64,000 nucleotides of DNA, from the NCBI GenBank assembly GCA_037176885.1, contig JAWWNJ010000196.1, forward strand, positions 284,762-348,761, in the 5' to 3' direction. The DNA comes from Favolaschia claudopus. Taxonomy: Eukaryota; Basidiomycota; Agaricomycetes; Agaricales; Mycenaceae. Below, in pieces: positions 1 to 12,104 of the stretch. A model generated the notes under the pieces. The model was not told the DNA's origin. It ran no database searches and was given only the letters and a program-made list of their open reading frames with translations. A program made the translations under genes and the position numbers. Within the stretch, counting starts at the first letter, position 1, and every line of letters starts with the position of its first letter.

Positions 1-251
1 TAGCCCTTTCTTTTTGAGTTCGACATCGATTGACAGGGCCTACGATTGACAGGGCCTACAAAGTCTGAAAATCGATTCAGAGTTAAATATGATGCTTACA
101 ATGACAGCTGAATTGGCGACAACACCGGCCGTGGTGCGCGTTATATCATGAATATCCTTCATGCATCGTGCAGACTGACCACGCGGCTTGTTTGGTGAAG
201 TATCTCATTTGCTTGAGTCAGAGATACTCACTAATTCAAGCAATTAGGTCG

Positions 252-1030
252 TATGGCACACATACTGTCAAAAAATTCAAAATCTACAACTTCACGATTT
301 TGGCGACAACTTTACATCTTTTGTTGACAACCTTGAAAAACAGCTGACTTCTTTGGAATTTGTGACAACTTTTCCAGTCGCAACTTTTGCCAGACACAAC
401 AGAACTAGATGACAACTTCAAAATGCACTTTCGACAACTTCAATTTGCGAAAGGCGGCTTGATTACACCCTATCCCAGAGACGTCTTTTCGGTGGGCAAC
501 TTTCAGACGCCATAGCTATGGCAATCACAGATTATTGATGCCATGTTCCGGCTAGGCCGGGCCAGCTGTTGGCCTTGAGATTGATTTAATAAATCGCTTA
601 TGTACCTACAATGAGGTGCTGCAGATATAGCCATAGAGAGTGAGTCCAGTACACTGAATGAATTTTAATGAAGTTCACTTCGAGAAAGTAAAGGAGGGAC
701 TCGGAGACTGCTCCAATGCCACCGGCCAGGACTTGGATCAACGGCGGCATGTCCGAATTGATGAACACCTGATGCAATCACGATACCGCCCAGTAAGTTG
801 TGATTCAGGCGGCACGAACTTGTGCTAAGTCATTGAACAGATTGTGAGCTCTTTCATGATATAATCCGCCTAGTTGTTGATCCAACGCTCGCCTCTGAAA
901 AAAGTTGCCCATCACGAGAGTTGTGGCTCCAAGGAAAGTTGTCGCTTTCGGCCTGAAGTTGTCGCCTAACCCCAGAGTTGTAGTCAAAACTTGGTAAGAA
1001 GTCGAAAATAATATTTGTACAGCTGTGTTT
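252..1030. repeat. Degenerate TIR element with subterminal AGTTGTC/GACAACTT arrays
   Basis: From about 290 to 460 the motif (G)ACAACTT recurs every 20-25 bp on the plus strand. From about 870 to 1,000 its reverse complement AAGTTGTC recurs. The left edge at 252 starts TATGGCACACATACTG and resembles the terminus of the better preserved element at 1,054. The right terminus near 1,020-1,035 is only weakly similar, and no target duplication is visible. I read it as an older, decayed relative of the next element. The ORFs crossing it are by-products of the repeats. Confidence 0.45.
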
Positions 1031-1053
1031 ATGTTTCGTACCAGTCCAAGGAG

Positions 1054-1924
1054 TATGGCACATATATTGTGCAAAAAATCAAAATCGACAACTTCATAGA
1101 TTTGGCATAAGAAAAGCGGCAACTCGATGAATTCCATGAATATGTACCGGCAACTTTGGATCGGAGACAACTTGATTACAAAGTCAGCAACATTTTGCAT
1201 CACAACTTTATGGGGAAGCAACTGAGTTTGGAGACAACTCCCACATGCAGTATCAGCAACTGCGAAGCAGTTGGGTGCAACCAAGGGCGCGCCGCACGGC
1301 AAGCTTCTGCCATCATTCCCGGATCGTCAAGCCGTGATTTGGAAATGATGTGGTGAATATGTCTAGTTTGAACCCGTCACAGAACCTCAGTATGTTGGTA
1401 GGGATGTCCCGGGATATCTCTCTGTCTATCTTTACTATCTTTGAACCGTAGAAACACCCCTGTATTACGGTTGAAATGAGTTGACTCGCGCCTTAGTCCT
1501 CTCTAATAATGATATCTACTCTATCCACCGTCGCACTTCAATTCTGTGCTGAATATGTCCCGAGGCAAGCCAAAGCAGTTTTCGAAAGTCCAACAAGCAG
1601 ATAACCTTTTAAGTCACTTCACAACCATTGCACCGGGAGAATAAAACAACAATGACGCCGGCGAGCGTAGCCGATTGATTGCTCGGGCCGCGCTGATGGG
1701 GCGAACGAAGTTGTCGAAGTCGTATTGGGTCTGCCCGCTGGTTGCCAGAACCTGACCGGCAGAGCTCCAAAGGTTGATACAAATAGACTTGCCTCAAATC
1801 CAACTTGTAGCCAGACAATCAATAGAGTTGTAGTAGCACATTGTAAAGTTGTCGACAAATAGTCCAAGTTGTTGACAAAATCAAAAGATGTCGGAATTAT
1901 TTTTTGCACAATATATCGCCCATA
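1054..1924. mobile_element. Non-autonomous DNA transposon (TIR, 6-bp TSD, subterminal repeats)
   Basis: The left end reads TATGGCACATATATTGTGC and the reverse complement of the right end reads TATGGGCGATATATTGTGC; both run on into an A-rich stretch. The 6-bp sequence AAGGAG lies immediately outside each end (1,048-1,053 and 1,925-1,930), a clean target-site duplication. ACAACTT-type motifs fill 1,080-1,280 and the inverted form fills 1,800-1,875. Subterminal short-motif arrays are typical of transposase binding sites. No transposase is encoded. The superfamily is uncertain because 6-bp duplications are less common than 2, 3, 8 or 9 bp. Confidence 0.75.
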
Positions 1925-2527
1925 AAGGAGGATTGTAAGAATGTCGAAGACATGAAACGCTGCAATCCCAATTGGAACAAGGAGGGACCGAGATATGATG
2001 CTTTTATCTTCAATTCAGCTGATTCAGCCTTCAGGCATTGCATGCACTCGTCTGCGCTCGCTCGTACGGTGCAAATTACCCTCGTCACGCATCGTGGATG
2101 TAGCGATCGTGAATCCGATGAAACTCAGCAAGTGGCGGCCAAAAACAGTGTGGGACGGTTGCTTCGTCTACAAAGAAGGCAAGGAATCTTCATTCCTACT
2201 CTTGGACTACGTGATTCGAGGCGCATTACTTGCGCCTGCACAAGGTGGCACCGCCCATGCTCACTCTCTTCGATATTTCGTTGGTGTTGATGGGGACATG
2301 TTTTTACGCGTACATACTGAACGCCACGGAGCATGTATGTTACTAATTTTTTTTATTAAAGCAAGTACCTCCTGGGTCTATCTGATCGCGCCCGACCTGT
2401 GCCCGACCGTACCCAATCCCAGTCTGACTGACCTGATAGCAGCCCGATAGGGCGGGATTGGGCAGTCGGGCCCGATAACAAATTAAATAAATTTGCGACA
2501 GAGAGAGAGATTGGTGAATGAAATATG
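1925..2527. other. Intergenic, no supported gene
   Basis: No coding feature is convincing. Near 2,390-2,480 GCCCGA-type motifs cluster, and arms CCCAATCCC (2,411-2,419) and GGGATTGGG (2,453-2,461) could form a hairpin. This lies about 70 bp beyond the stop codon of the minus-strand gene that follows, so it could belong to its 3' end or to another decayed repeat. Confidence 0.3.
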
Positions 2528-5500
2528 CTAGAGATGGAGATAAGGACGAACCAGCGAAAGCATGTGGTATTGGCGGATGCGAGTCATTCCCGGAGCAAGC
2601 AGTTGATCCATCGTGAGTCGTCGCGAGGGGTCAGGATGCGGGAAGCGCTCGACGATTTCGCGCATCAGTCCTTGCCAATAACGAGTTGCCAAACGTTTCA
2701 GCAGAGTGGTGGCGTCTTCAACATCGTCGCTTTCAAGAGCATCGGGATCGATCCAGGCGGGCTGTGCACGAGTCTGCGGAAGAGGCGTGGGGATATTCGA
2801 GTTCGATGGGCCAGCAGTCGCGTTGGAAATTCGAGCCGCTGGGAGCAGGGTTGGTGTTTGCGCTTGGTCCTGCATTTGCAGTTGAAGATCCTGCAGCAGC
2901 ATTGCGACTTTCCCTGGCTTTCTTCCATTGAGCGTATGTCCTCTTCCACTCTTCTTCACTACTGCTGCTACTGCTGCTACTACTCTCGCTGTCCGACGCT
3001 GTCCCGATCAGTCAACGACTCAAATATTCTGAATACTTATAAGACGAAATATCAGACTCACAAATCTCGATCGGTGGTGAGGGCGCCTTGGGCTGCTTAG
3101 GTTTATGCTGCTTCCGGTGACGCTGAGCCCGGCGAATGGAAACGTCAGACTCGCTAGCCGCTGAGCAATCGTACTCCCAGCCAGACGCCAGAGAGTCGGT
3201 GTTAGTCATATCTTCGCAGAATACACATCCCCACATCAGCCGAAGGAATTACACGGAGATGAGATGGACAAACTTACCATCGTCTTCTTTATCCGACTTC
3301 CAGGTTCTAAAATGCAAGGAAAAGGGAGCAATGAATTAACGCCATTATAGTATAGACATCAAATGTTCCTACGTGCGTCCCGACCGACTAGCCCGACTAC
3401 GAGTGTTCGGGGCAGAAGAAGGCCCAGCAGCGCGTCTCTGGCAAACAACAAGACCTGAGCATCCCAAACCGAACAGAATAACGAATAGAGATGTGCGTAC
3501 AGAGGCATAACTCCCATTGACCCCACCACTCTTGATAAAGTTGCGAATTTTGCGAGCAATAGCAGCACTGGCGTTCTGTGCGCAAGACAAAATAGAATCA
3601 TAATGTACGTGAGCAGTATCGAGATCATCCAGAATGCGTGTTACAACCAGTTCATAGAAGCGACCCATTCCAAATTCACCACCGATGAGAACCCGATCTG
3701 CGGTCATTTCTCGAGGGTTGGAGGCGTCGCCGAGAGCGTCCATGAGGAGGAAATGAATCTCGATGACGTTGGGAGGATCCTTCTCGAGGGCGCTAAGCAA
3801 AAGACGAAGATTGAGACCGTCGAAGTCTGCCTCCGTTCCGACCTGATGTACGGTGTGGCGTGAGTTTAGACTCAGAAAGATGAATGAAGCCAGCAATGAT
3901 CGCACCGGCAAACTAGAATCCTTGGTTCGGAGAATCACCGCTAGCTCTCTGCATCCTCCGCGTGGATCCCACTCGCTGCGATGATGTTTCATGCGCAAGT
4001 GCTGCAAGCAGCGTAGAAGGGCAAGGGAGAGGTCCGATAGATTATCACGAACAGCTACTTAGGTACGCCGAGCGAGACGCACCTGCCTCGAGTGCGACCG
4101 GGAGAGCCATGTAGGCAGAGAGAAGATGCGGTGCTAGACCATGAAGCCCACCAGGTCCCACACAAAATGAGCGGTCAAATTCTCCCTCCAGCTCATCGTC
4201 ACCAATAACTTCGACAATACCAGCGAGACGCTTCCCAAGATTGGTCAGCATCAAAAACGGTTGACAAATGTTGGACTCGATGAAAGAGAGGACTTGAGCT
4301 GCACTCAGAACGCTCGCCTCCGGTGAAGCTATGAACTGGACAAGCAAACGGGCACAAAGCTCGGCAGCTTTGTTTCCGGCAGTGAAACACCCAAAGCTCC
4401 CACTGCCTTCTGCCCACTGGAAAGATTGTTCGATCAATACCCTCGAAAAATAGACGACTAACGTACATAATTAACCGGTCGAGTGACTTTCGGATCCGGT
4501 TGTTGCATGTTGTGAAGGAGCCGCACCATAGTGAGGTGAGTTTGTGGAACGACTGGCCCGGTTTCCTGCGCGGATATCGTAGGACCAGTGTCGGAGTCGT
4601 ACTCAACACCGGCAGCGACATCGTCATCCAAAAGACCTGCGTCGAAATGAGAATCCTCGGGAATTATTCAGCAAACCAAAACATGAACAGTAGGAGTGAA
4701 ACGGTTGCTTACCTCTGCCTTCTGTTTCCCCTTGCCCTTGCGATCCTGGAAATGTAGGGATTAATTTACAGAGACGCATGTTTAGGTAGTCACGCAGGAA
4801 AGGAACTTACCACTGGTGGTTTCTCCGCTTTTGAGTTCTGAGAATCACAATCAATAAGTGAACAGAGCGATCGTCAAATAACTTACAGTAGAGGGATCTG
4901 GGTCCGGTTGCGCTTTGCCCTTACCCTGAGCATCGACTGCGTTAGACCAAGATAACAGAATTTGTGATTAAAAACACATACCTTGTCGCCATCGATGTCC
5001 ATCTTGGTTTCTTCCTCGCCCTCACTCTGCACTTCCTCCATCGAGATGTCCTAAATGGAAGAAACATGAGCAGCGGATTATTATGAAACATTCAATGCGT
5101 ACCGTCTCATCGCTCGACGTGTCGGAATAATCGGAAGGAAGGTCATGGTCAAGGTCATCGTTGGAGTCATACGACACTCCATGGAAAGGGAGGTTGGGGC
5201 CGGCAGGATTCAACGCAATGAAGACGATGCGTTTGTACCGTGGACCGGAGTTCCGAATGTTGGAGTCGACGAGCGCTCTGGTATGTCTTGAGGGAAGGAA
5301 CAAAAAGAAAAAGAAAACTTGGGACTCACATTTCGATCGCACTGAAATCAAGAGGACGCGATAACGGACGAAGAACTCGCGAGATTCCAGCCTTGGGCAG
5401 CAGCTTCCCCTTTTTGTCGCGCTGCATTTTGCGAGTGACTCCGAGTAGACGGAAGCCGTGCTCGTTCACTGCTGGTATGTCGGAATAGTTGATCAAAACC

Positions 5501-6742
5501 TTCGTGCGGATGTCGTGAGGGCTGTCGTCAGAGGATATGATGATAATCTTGACGTAGCCTGCGTCTTCATAGTGCACGAGGCTAGCAAACATTTTTGTTA
5601 GCGCACCACCATGGCAGGAAAAGGGGACACGCACTCATGCGCAGCAGGCAAAGGACACTGACCGCGGTTCACGTCCTTTGTCGCAGCCATCAATAAGAAA
5701 CAGTACTTGGTCAGTTTGGCTGGGGGCGGTTTTGGTGCTGCAGTACTTGATGATGCTGTGCGTGGTCGAACGTTCCGATCCCGAGAAGGCGAGCGATCAT
5801 CTCGCTTCTTCCGCTTTTTGGGAGGCCGCGTTCCAAGAGGATTGAGATCTGCTTCCATCTGAGCCTTCAAATGAGCGTCAGTTCTAATCACGGAACCTCG
5901 GTGTGGGGAAGATACCTTTAGAGCAGGAAGAAATGTAGTGGAGCCAGACGCAGTGCCGGAACTTGACATTCCCATAGCCGCTTTAGTGATCTCTTCACGC
6001 GAATAAGCGACGTTGCGGAAAGAGTGAGGACCAGCTGTCAATTCTGGAAGCGAGCTTCGTCCCCAAGGATTTGAAGGACCAGCATGAGCCGGTTCTGTGG
6101 GTCTCGAACCGAACATTGTTCGACTGGTCGAGTTAGCCGGTTGCTGAGCCTAGACGACGATGAACAGTTTAATAATTCTGATAAGAGCTCATATAATCAC
6201 AGATGATGCTTACCGGATTGGCAGTAGCTGAGAATGTAAAGTCGGACGTAGGGAAGGTCGAGGTCGAGGCGGTCTAGATACAATAGATGTCATCAATGGA
6301 ATTTTAGAATGGAGTGAAGGCAGAATACTTACCGAGGATGGCATTGAGAAAGATGTACTAAACGACGAACCCGGTGGGACTGGAGGGACAGGAGATGTGT
6401 CCTGATATTGATTAAGTCTTGAGCATTGTCGCGAAGACAAGACTCACCGAAGCCGCAGAAGGAGGGAAGGACGAGGACGAGGGGGGCGGGGGCTGAGCTG
6501 CTGCCTGCAGTGAAGTCGTTAGTCGAACTTATCAATTTATTGTCTGCAAAAGAATTCAATGTTACCTTGCGCTCGGGGCGTTCTCGTTCTCGATGCTGCG
6601 CACCCCTGCATCCGCAGATGATACATGGGGTCACACCAAGCAGTGTCCCAGGCTCAACTGGAGCGGGGTAAAACCAGCCACATCCGCTCTGGCACGCACT
6701 GTTGTTGCATGCCCCGAGCTCGCTAGGAGACAGGTCTCTCAT
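2528..6742 (-). CDS. Multi-exon cysteine-motif protein of unknown function (about 1,050 aa)
   Basis: A chain of at least 15 exons can be followed on the minus strand with 45-70 bp GT-AG introns; exon 1 (6,566-6,742) and exon 2 (6,448-6,504) join in phase. I chose the ATG at 6,742 (MRDLSPSELGAC) because the cysteine motif follows at once; an upstream in-frame ATG at 6,835 only adds hydrophobic residues. Visible parts in order: a Cys/His cluster (residues 11-45, with CQSGCGWF and CIICGCRGAQH), long Pro/Ser linkers, a Lys/Arg stretch PPKKRKKRDD likely to be a nuclear signal, a conserved-looking block at 5,330-5,590, acidic Ser/Asp-rich linkers with short KGKGK exons, and a helical block at 3,370-4,440 (FGCFTAGNKAAELCARLL; RMKHHRSEWDPRGG). 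The last exon needs a frame change near 2,800. I know no function; a multicopy Agaricomycete family is suspected. Confidence 0.65.
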
Positions 6743-6854
6743 CCAGTGAGAGACTGCGAAGGAAGTCCAAAGGAAAAGATAGAAAAAAGGGGTGGGACGA
6801 GTCGGACTGAATGAATGAAAAAATAACAGAAACAAAGGAATGAGCGGGAAAATA

Positions 6855-7039
6855 GAGCCTTTGCGGTAGCTGCTGGCGGCTAATTTTTCTCACGACCCAC
6901 CAAGCACCGGGTCTCAAGTAAGCCACCCTGAGCAGCTGTTATGAAGGACATCTCAAGGTGGCTAACTTGGCCCAGTAGCATCAGCAGTCATTGTGTGGCA
7001 CGAGCCGCCAGTTCGTGTGGCGGCTCACCGCAAAGGCTC
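6855..7039. mobile_element. 185-bp MITE, TA target, in the promoter of the 2.5-6.7 kb gene
   Basis: Inverted ends GAGCCTTTGCGGT / ACCGCAAAGGCTC are flanked by TA on both sides (6,853-6,854 and 7,040-7,041). Inner GGCGGCT-type motifs are also inverted. A sibling with the same ends is at 39,573-39,774. TA duplication and size suit a Tc1/mariner-type MITE. Its near edge is about 113 bp upstream of the neighbouring start codon, so it lies within the likely promoter. Confidence 0.8.
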
Positions 7040-7041
7040 TA

Positions 7042-8580
7042 ATGAGTCAAGAAAGAGAGGAGGTGGCGAAAAGAAGGAACAAGAAGGAACGAAGGGCGAA
7101 GAATGGCAGAGCTCACCTCTTTAAAGAACCGAATGAGCGGACCAGTTCGCGCAAGAATCATGGGGGAGCAGATCCGAATACAATTGAGCTGCAGCCGGAA
7201 GCTGCGGCCAACAACGGAATCAAGTAAAAATTGGAAGTCATGCGAGCAGAAAGCATTTTCGACCGAAGATCAGGCTAGGGCAGTAGAATCCAGAACCGGA
7301 ACGAGGGAAGAATTGAGCGAGGTAATCAAAGTCAAATCTCTTCATTTCAATTGCAATATGGTCTGGAGATGGTCTTGAGGACTGTAGATCGAGCTTGTCG
7401 CACTAGCAGCGGGGAGAAGCGTTTTTTTTGTTTTTGTTTTTGTTGCCTAATTCTTGTCACAGAGCAACCACAAAGCCGAGCCGACGCAGTCCATTAGATC
7501 ACAGTCCATCCAGAATACCAGAAGAGAGACCACCGGTCAAGTAACGATTTTCTTTTTGAGCGCTTCAATTATTTGACCACTTGGCCAGTTATAAGTACGT
7601 CTCTAGTTTCGCAATATAATATGTTTGAGTGAAGTGCGATTTTTTCTTTTTAGAGGACTTGGCCACATATAACTACGACAGTTCATTTTGTTTCGCAATC
7701 CATTTGAGTTGAAACTTTTTTCTCAAACGCATTAATTATTTGACCTCTTGAGTGCTAATAATTGCATGGTAGCCAGGTTCTCTGATGGGAGCCAGGTTCT
7801 GGGAAAGAACTTCCGGATCTGGCCATGTTAGCCAGGTTCCCATCAATGTTGACCAGGTTCTAGAGGTTTTGGACTTTTTTTCGCCATTTGACTAGGGAAC
7901 CTGGTACCAGGTTCCAGGATAAGGTAGCTAGGAAACTGGTGCCAGTTTCACTAGTAAGATAGCTAGAATCCCATCAAAGGGAGCCAGTTTCTTATATGAC
8001 TTTTTCTATTTCCGACACTCTGCCGAAAAAAATTATAGCAGTTCACTCTGCCAAGTAATGAATCGTTCATTATATGAGTTGAAGCTAGCTCGTAATAGCT
8101 CTCCGAGACATACTACACTTGGAAATCTTAGCTTTGATGAATGGTTCACTTGGTATACGCTATTCAGTTCAAGTGTATGTTTTGACCTCACTTTCTTTAA
8201 TCGGGGATTTACTATACAAAGTCTTGGTCGTATGAGATGTTACACTACTCTAAGACACTCTCCTAGTCTTTTCCTTCGATTCGAGTGCTCGGGCATCCTA
8301 ATCGGTCACCATCTACTCAAGATATATTCTATACGTATGATACGCAGTGCTACTTGGACCTAAACCTCCTAACCTCCGTGTAACGGTGACGTCTAAGTGG
8401 ATTACGCCTAGACGGTATGTTTTTCTTTTACGTTCCCTGGCCGAGAAGAGAAACCGAAACCTAACCTAAAGCCCTATCCCTGACCATTCTAACCTAACTT
8501 ATAATAGATTTATCGACTATCATAAATCTTGTAGAGTCTGACTTGGTGAGACTACATAGATGCAGAAGAAGCTCACCCTT
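7042..8580. repeat. Gene-free stretch with a CCAGGTTC motif cluster
   Basis: I see no supported gene. Between about 7,765 and 7,990 AGCCAGGTTC or CCAGGTTC recurs at least six times in both orientations, including the near-perfect palindrome GGAACCTGGTACCAGGTTCC close to 7,895-7,915. Stretches rich in T (7,420-7,440, 7,645, 7,865) are scattered. The cluster may be the remains of a TIR element, but I could not define its ends. Confidence 0.4.
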
Positions 8581-8582
8581 TA

Positions 8583-9640
8583 CAGCAGTTTGCAGATGTA
8601 ATGACACCACGTCGCATCACATGAGAAGAAAGCACAAAAACACGTCTTCTTCTCTCCTTCGTATCTCTCTCGAGTCGTTTCGACGACAAATAGCATGATT
8701 TTGGTATGGGAGGACTCGCCGTAATCCGGGCTTCAAAACGACTATCTTTTATCGCCGAAACCCTGACTTCATTTTGGCCGACATCCACCTTGCTCGTCAT
8801 CGTCATCGCCGTCTTGGACGCAATTCTGGAGAGAATGCCTCGTGTGTAGGCGCGTTTGGAATGCATTTCCAGTCGCTTTCGATCTATATGCATTTGTAGC
8901 GCGGATTCCGGTTTGATAACTTATTGTTCTCGTGTCTCTTCTCTACTTCCACCGTGATCACAGTTTTGTTCTCTGGTTTTGTTCCTTCTCAGGCGCGCGT
9001 CACAATTTCCTGCCGTGCCCGTGCGGTGTATAGCACCAGTGGGGTGCGTCCTCCAAAGGAAAGGACAGTAATTTTTCGCCAGATTTCGCTGTGGCGTATT
9101 CTATTTTTTGCTCGTTTGCCACTGGAGTCTGCGTGGCTTACTTACTATTATTAGCCACTTTGTACCACATATACAATACTAAGCATGCCAGATGACTATT
9201 TTCTGGAGATCTCAAGACTCATTCTGTGTGCATAACGCTGCTATGCACATGGAGTAAGATCAAATGGTCCCAAGCAAATTATTCTGATAAGTTGTTATGT
9301 ACACCCGGCAGCCACAATTTAAACTTGCACATATGCCAAGAGCGACCAAAAATGCCTTCTAAGTGCGCCTACACATGGGCGATTCCGTCCAGAATTACGC
9401 CGAGGAGCGCGACAACGTTGGAGAAGCTGGATGTCAAGTGGATGTCGGCCAAGATCAAAGTCGGAATTTTGCCAATAAAATACCAGCGTCTTAAGGCCCG
9501 GATTAAGGCGACCTCATACATACAAGAATAATTGATATTGGGCAAGAAACGAGCAAGAACGAGGCGATACAAGAAGACGTGTTTTTCGTGCTTTCTTTAC
9601 ATGTGATGCGACGTGGTGTCATTACATCTGCAAACTGCTG
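8583..9640. mobile_element. 1.06-kb MITE with long inverted arms (copy 1)
   Basis: The outer roughly 70 bp of each end are near-identical inverted repeats starting CAGCAGTTTGCAGATG, flanked by TA (8,581-8,582 and 9,641-9,642). Weaker inverted similarity continues for roughly 300 bp into each arm. Open reading frames in the two arms (8,573-8,893 minus and 9,226-9,531 plus) read outward from the centre and give related peptides. That is expected from the DNA inversion and does not by itself show coding. A second, nearly identical copy lies inverted at 23,977-25,024. TA duplication suggests Tc1/mariner-type mobilisation. Confidence 0.8.
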
Positions 9641-9834
9641 TAATACATATTCTCTTCCACTCGAGTCATTAGTCAATGGAATGTACAACTCGAATGAACG
9701 CACCGAGATACTATAGCTAACGATTTCGGTCTCGTATCGGATACTCGGCACAAGTTCAACTACCGAAGTCGAGTAAGCCGAAGGCGCAACACGACACTCG
9801 TTCGAGCCGTTATAATGTACAGAATAGGTGTAGA

Positions 9835-10326
9835 CAAGGGGCTACTGAAACCGAGAAAAAACACCTCACGCTGCTTTTTTTGTTAGAGACCCTTCGCCAG
9901 GAACCACCCTACCACGTGACGTCCATATATGGAAATTACCATCAAAAATAGCTGTTCAGCAGCCAATTTTTGCCTCAGGCCTCGTAGAGCCATCTACACG
10001 ATGTTTTATGAGTGGGATCTCTCATTTAGAGCTGTAAAAACACCACTTGAAATCCCAACACATCTCGGTATTGACGATACCAAATACGGCCAACTTGATT
10101 GCCGGTCTCATCCAAATCCGGACAATCCACCAAACAACTTCCGAATGGCTCCTGAAGGTCAGAGCTCACTGTATACAAGTGGTAGAATTGGTTTCTACTC
10201 AACCCGAGCCCTCACAGACCCTTTCAAGCCCAAAACATAAGAGGTCATTGTTTTTTTTTATCCGGCCCAGCGGCTGACCCACCCTCCCTGCCCGGTGTGC
10301 CGGCTTCTCCGGCCCGCACCCCCTTG
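9835..10326 (+). mobile_element. hAT-type MITE, copy 1 (8-bp TSD GGTGTAGA)
   Basis: Ends CAAGGGGCTACTG and CACCCCCTTG form a short TIR. GGTGTAGA is directly repeated at 9,827-9,834 and 10,327-10,334, a perfect 8-bp target duplication as made by hAT transposases. Two further copies at 20,803-21,283 and 51,355-51,838 share most of the sequence and each has its own perfect 8-bp duplication. No transposase is encoded; the small ORFs inside are not conserved as protein. Confidence 0.9.
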
Positions 10327-10744
10327 GGTGTAGAGACTTGAATTTATACTATAGGCGAGTCACAATATTTTTATTTTGAAGGGAAATCTCATTTTCGCAT
10401 TCTTTGTGCTAGCTCTCAGCCAGCCGGACTTAGCCGAGCGAGTTTTGATCTTGGTCATTTCTGCACCTTTTCCCTCGGTTGAAACGCGCAGAGTGGTCGT
10501 TGGAAGTCGAAGAATGCGATGGCGCACTCAAATTAGGCAGGAACGCGCGGTAAAATCGTTTTTGACGCGTCGGGCTGTGACCAAGTTGTGACGTTTACAT
10601 AATACCCGGGCCCTCCAACCGGCAATCACGGTAAGTTGACAGACTACAACACAAGGACCCCCGTGTTGTAGCGTCTGTTTACAAGAGACTAGACGCCGAT
10701 CAGCTTAATTGCACGAGGATCTACCTTCCCCTACTTCTGACTTA

Positions 10745-11335
10745 AGGTAGGCGTCAGTCACTTGCAACGAGCGGTCACATGACGTGTCACGTCACGCGTA
10801 ACGCGGCAAAATTTCGACACGAAAACAAAACCTGCTGGATTTAGCTCGATTTCAACGATTCTGAGGTCGAAAAAATTTGGGTCATTATGTAATCATAACT
10901 GGAGATAGGAATATGTTTTCTGAGATTTCCCTAGTCACCATTGTATGATGCCCCAAGATGTTGCGCACTGCAGCCAATGTTCACGGTTTAGTGTGTATGC
11001 TGTTGTGCTGGCGGGTTGCTGGTAATTGATGGGATCCTACCCTATATGGTGCGATAATTTTACATAAGCGGCAAATTTCGCCATCATCCCGAACCAAGAT
11101 GGCTCCAATCGCCGAAAAACTCATTTCTGCATTCAAAAAAAAATGGGTGGGAAGAATGGTCTACTGCTCCATCCCAAGACAATATTTTTGAATTCTGAGA
11201 CCAGGGATGTCTTGCATTTGCTCAAATACACCACTTCTAGGTCCCACTTTTTACCCTAATGTTTTGTGGCCAGAGCTTAATGGCTGTCACACTTTGGTCA
11301 TGTGACCGCTCGTTGTAAGTGACTGACGCCTACCT
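10745..11335. mobile_element. 591-bp TIR element with 39-bp arms
   Basis: The left arm starts AGGTAGGCGTCAGTCACTT and the right arm is its reverse complement, matching at 38 of 39 positions by eye. TA flanks both ends (10,743-10,744; 11,336-11,337), although TTA is also possible. No ORF of note lies inside. The region just upstream (10,575-10,735) contains a small hairpin with CAACAC/GTGTTG arms and resembles a diverged stretch at 32,410-32,580. Confidence 0.75.
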
Positions 11336-11862
11336 TACTTGCAGCAGTCCATAGCAGCCAGTCAGCATCATGATAGCTCAGTGACTTAAGACAATTACAG
11401 AGGCGTACGGGTCGGTGGGACGGATACTGACTATCGAAAATAAGTGAATGGATGAGCGGCGTGTACTTATGTATGTATAGCGAGAGGAGCTCACTAGTTC
11501 AACTCAACGCGACTCATCGTTGAAGCCCTTGCCGTCCGTCTGTAAGTATATCGGGTGAGAGATTGAACTTACCACTGAGCTTGAATCCAGACTCGATATA
11601 CGTATCGAGAATGGATAACAAAGCAAGCCAGTAAATGGAGCGAGTGATTAATTTCAAATTTGAAGAAATGGAGGATAACCCAACGAACGAAACTCACTTT
11701 AGATCACGAATGCTCGAGAATAATGAATATCTGAGATGTCTTCTCAATATTCGAGCAGTAAGCTATTAACAAGCAGAATTTACTCTCAGGCTCCGCGCCG
11801 AATTTCATTTGGGCGGCTGGACGTTAATCTAGACAGTGATCGACGAAAAAGAAAACAAACTA

Positions 11863-12046
11863 GGGGCGCTCAATTCTTAGCTCGTCAGCTCGTCGCGTCC
11901 GTAAAATATCGATTTCCTGATGAGGGGATCAAAATTTGATGGGAAGTGGAGAGAAATGCGGAGTGGATCAGCAGCTCATCAGCTCATCATGCAATTCAAT
12001 AGTTTCTGGGACGAGACGAGCCGACGAGCTAAGAATTGAGCGCCCC
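11863..12046. mobile_element. 184-bp MITE, TA target
   Basis: Ends GGGGCGCTCAATTCTTAGCT and its inverse are flanked by TA (11,861-11,862 and 12,047-12,048). The arms continue with GCTCGTC-type motifs to about 33 bp. The interior is A/T-rich and noncoding. This is a stand-alone small MITE; I saw no second copy in the window. Confidence 0.8.
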
Positions 12047-12104
12047 TACTGCGCAATCAACGGTATAAATAATGAAAATATTCTACTTCGCTTGAATTGT
12101 AATA

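Noticed and set aside
805..1302. 165-codon ORF on the minus strand
   Set aside because: It lies across the inverted GACAACTT arrays of two TIR elements; the peptide repeats follow the DNA repeats and there is no gene-like context.
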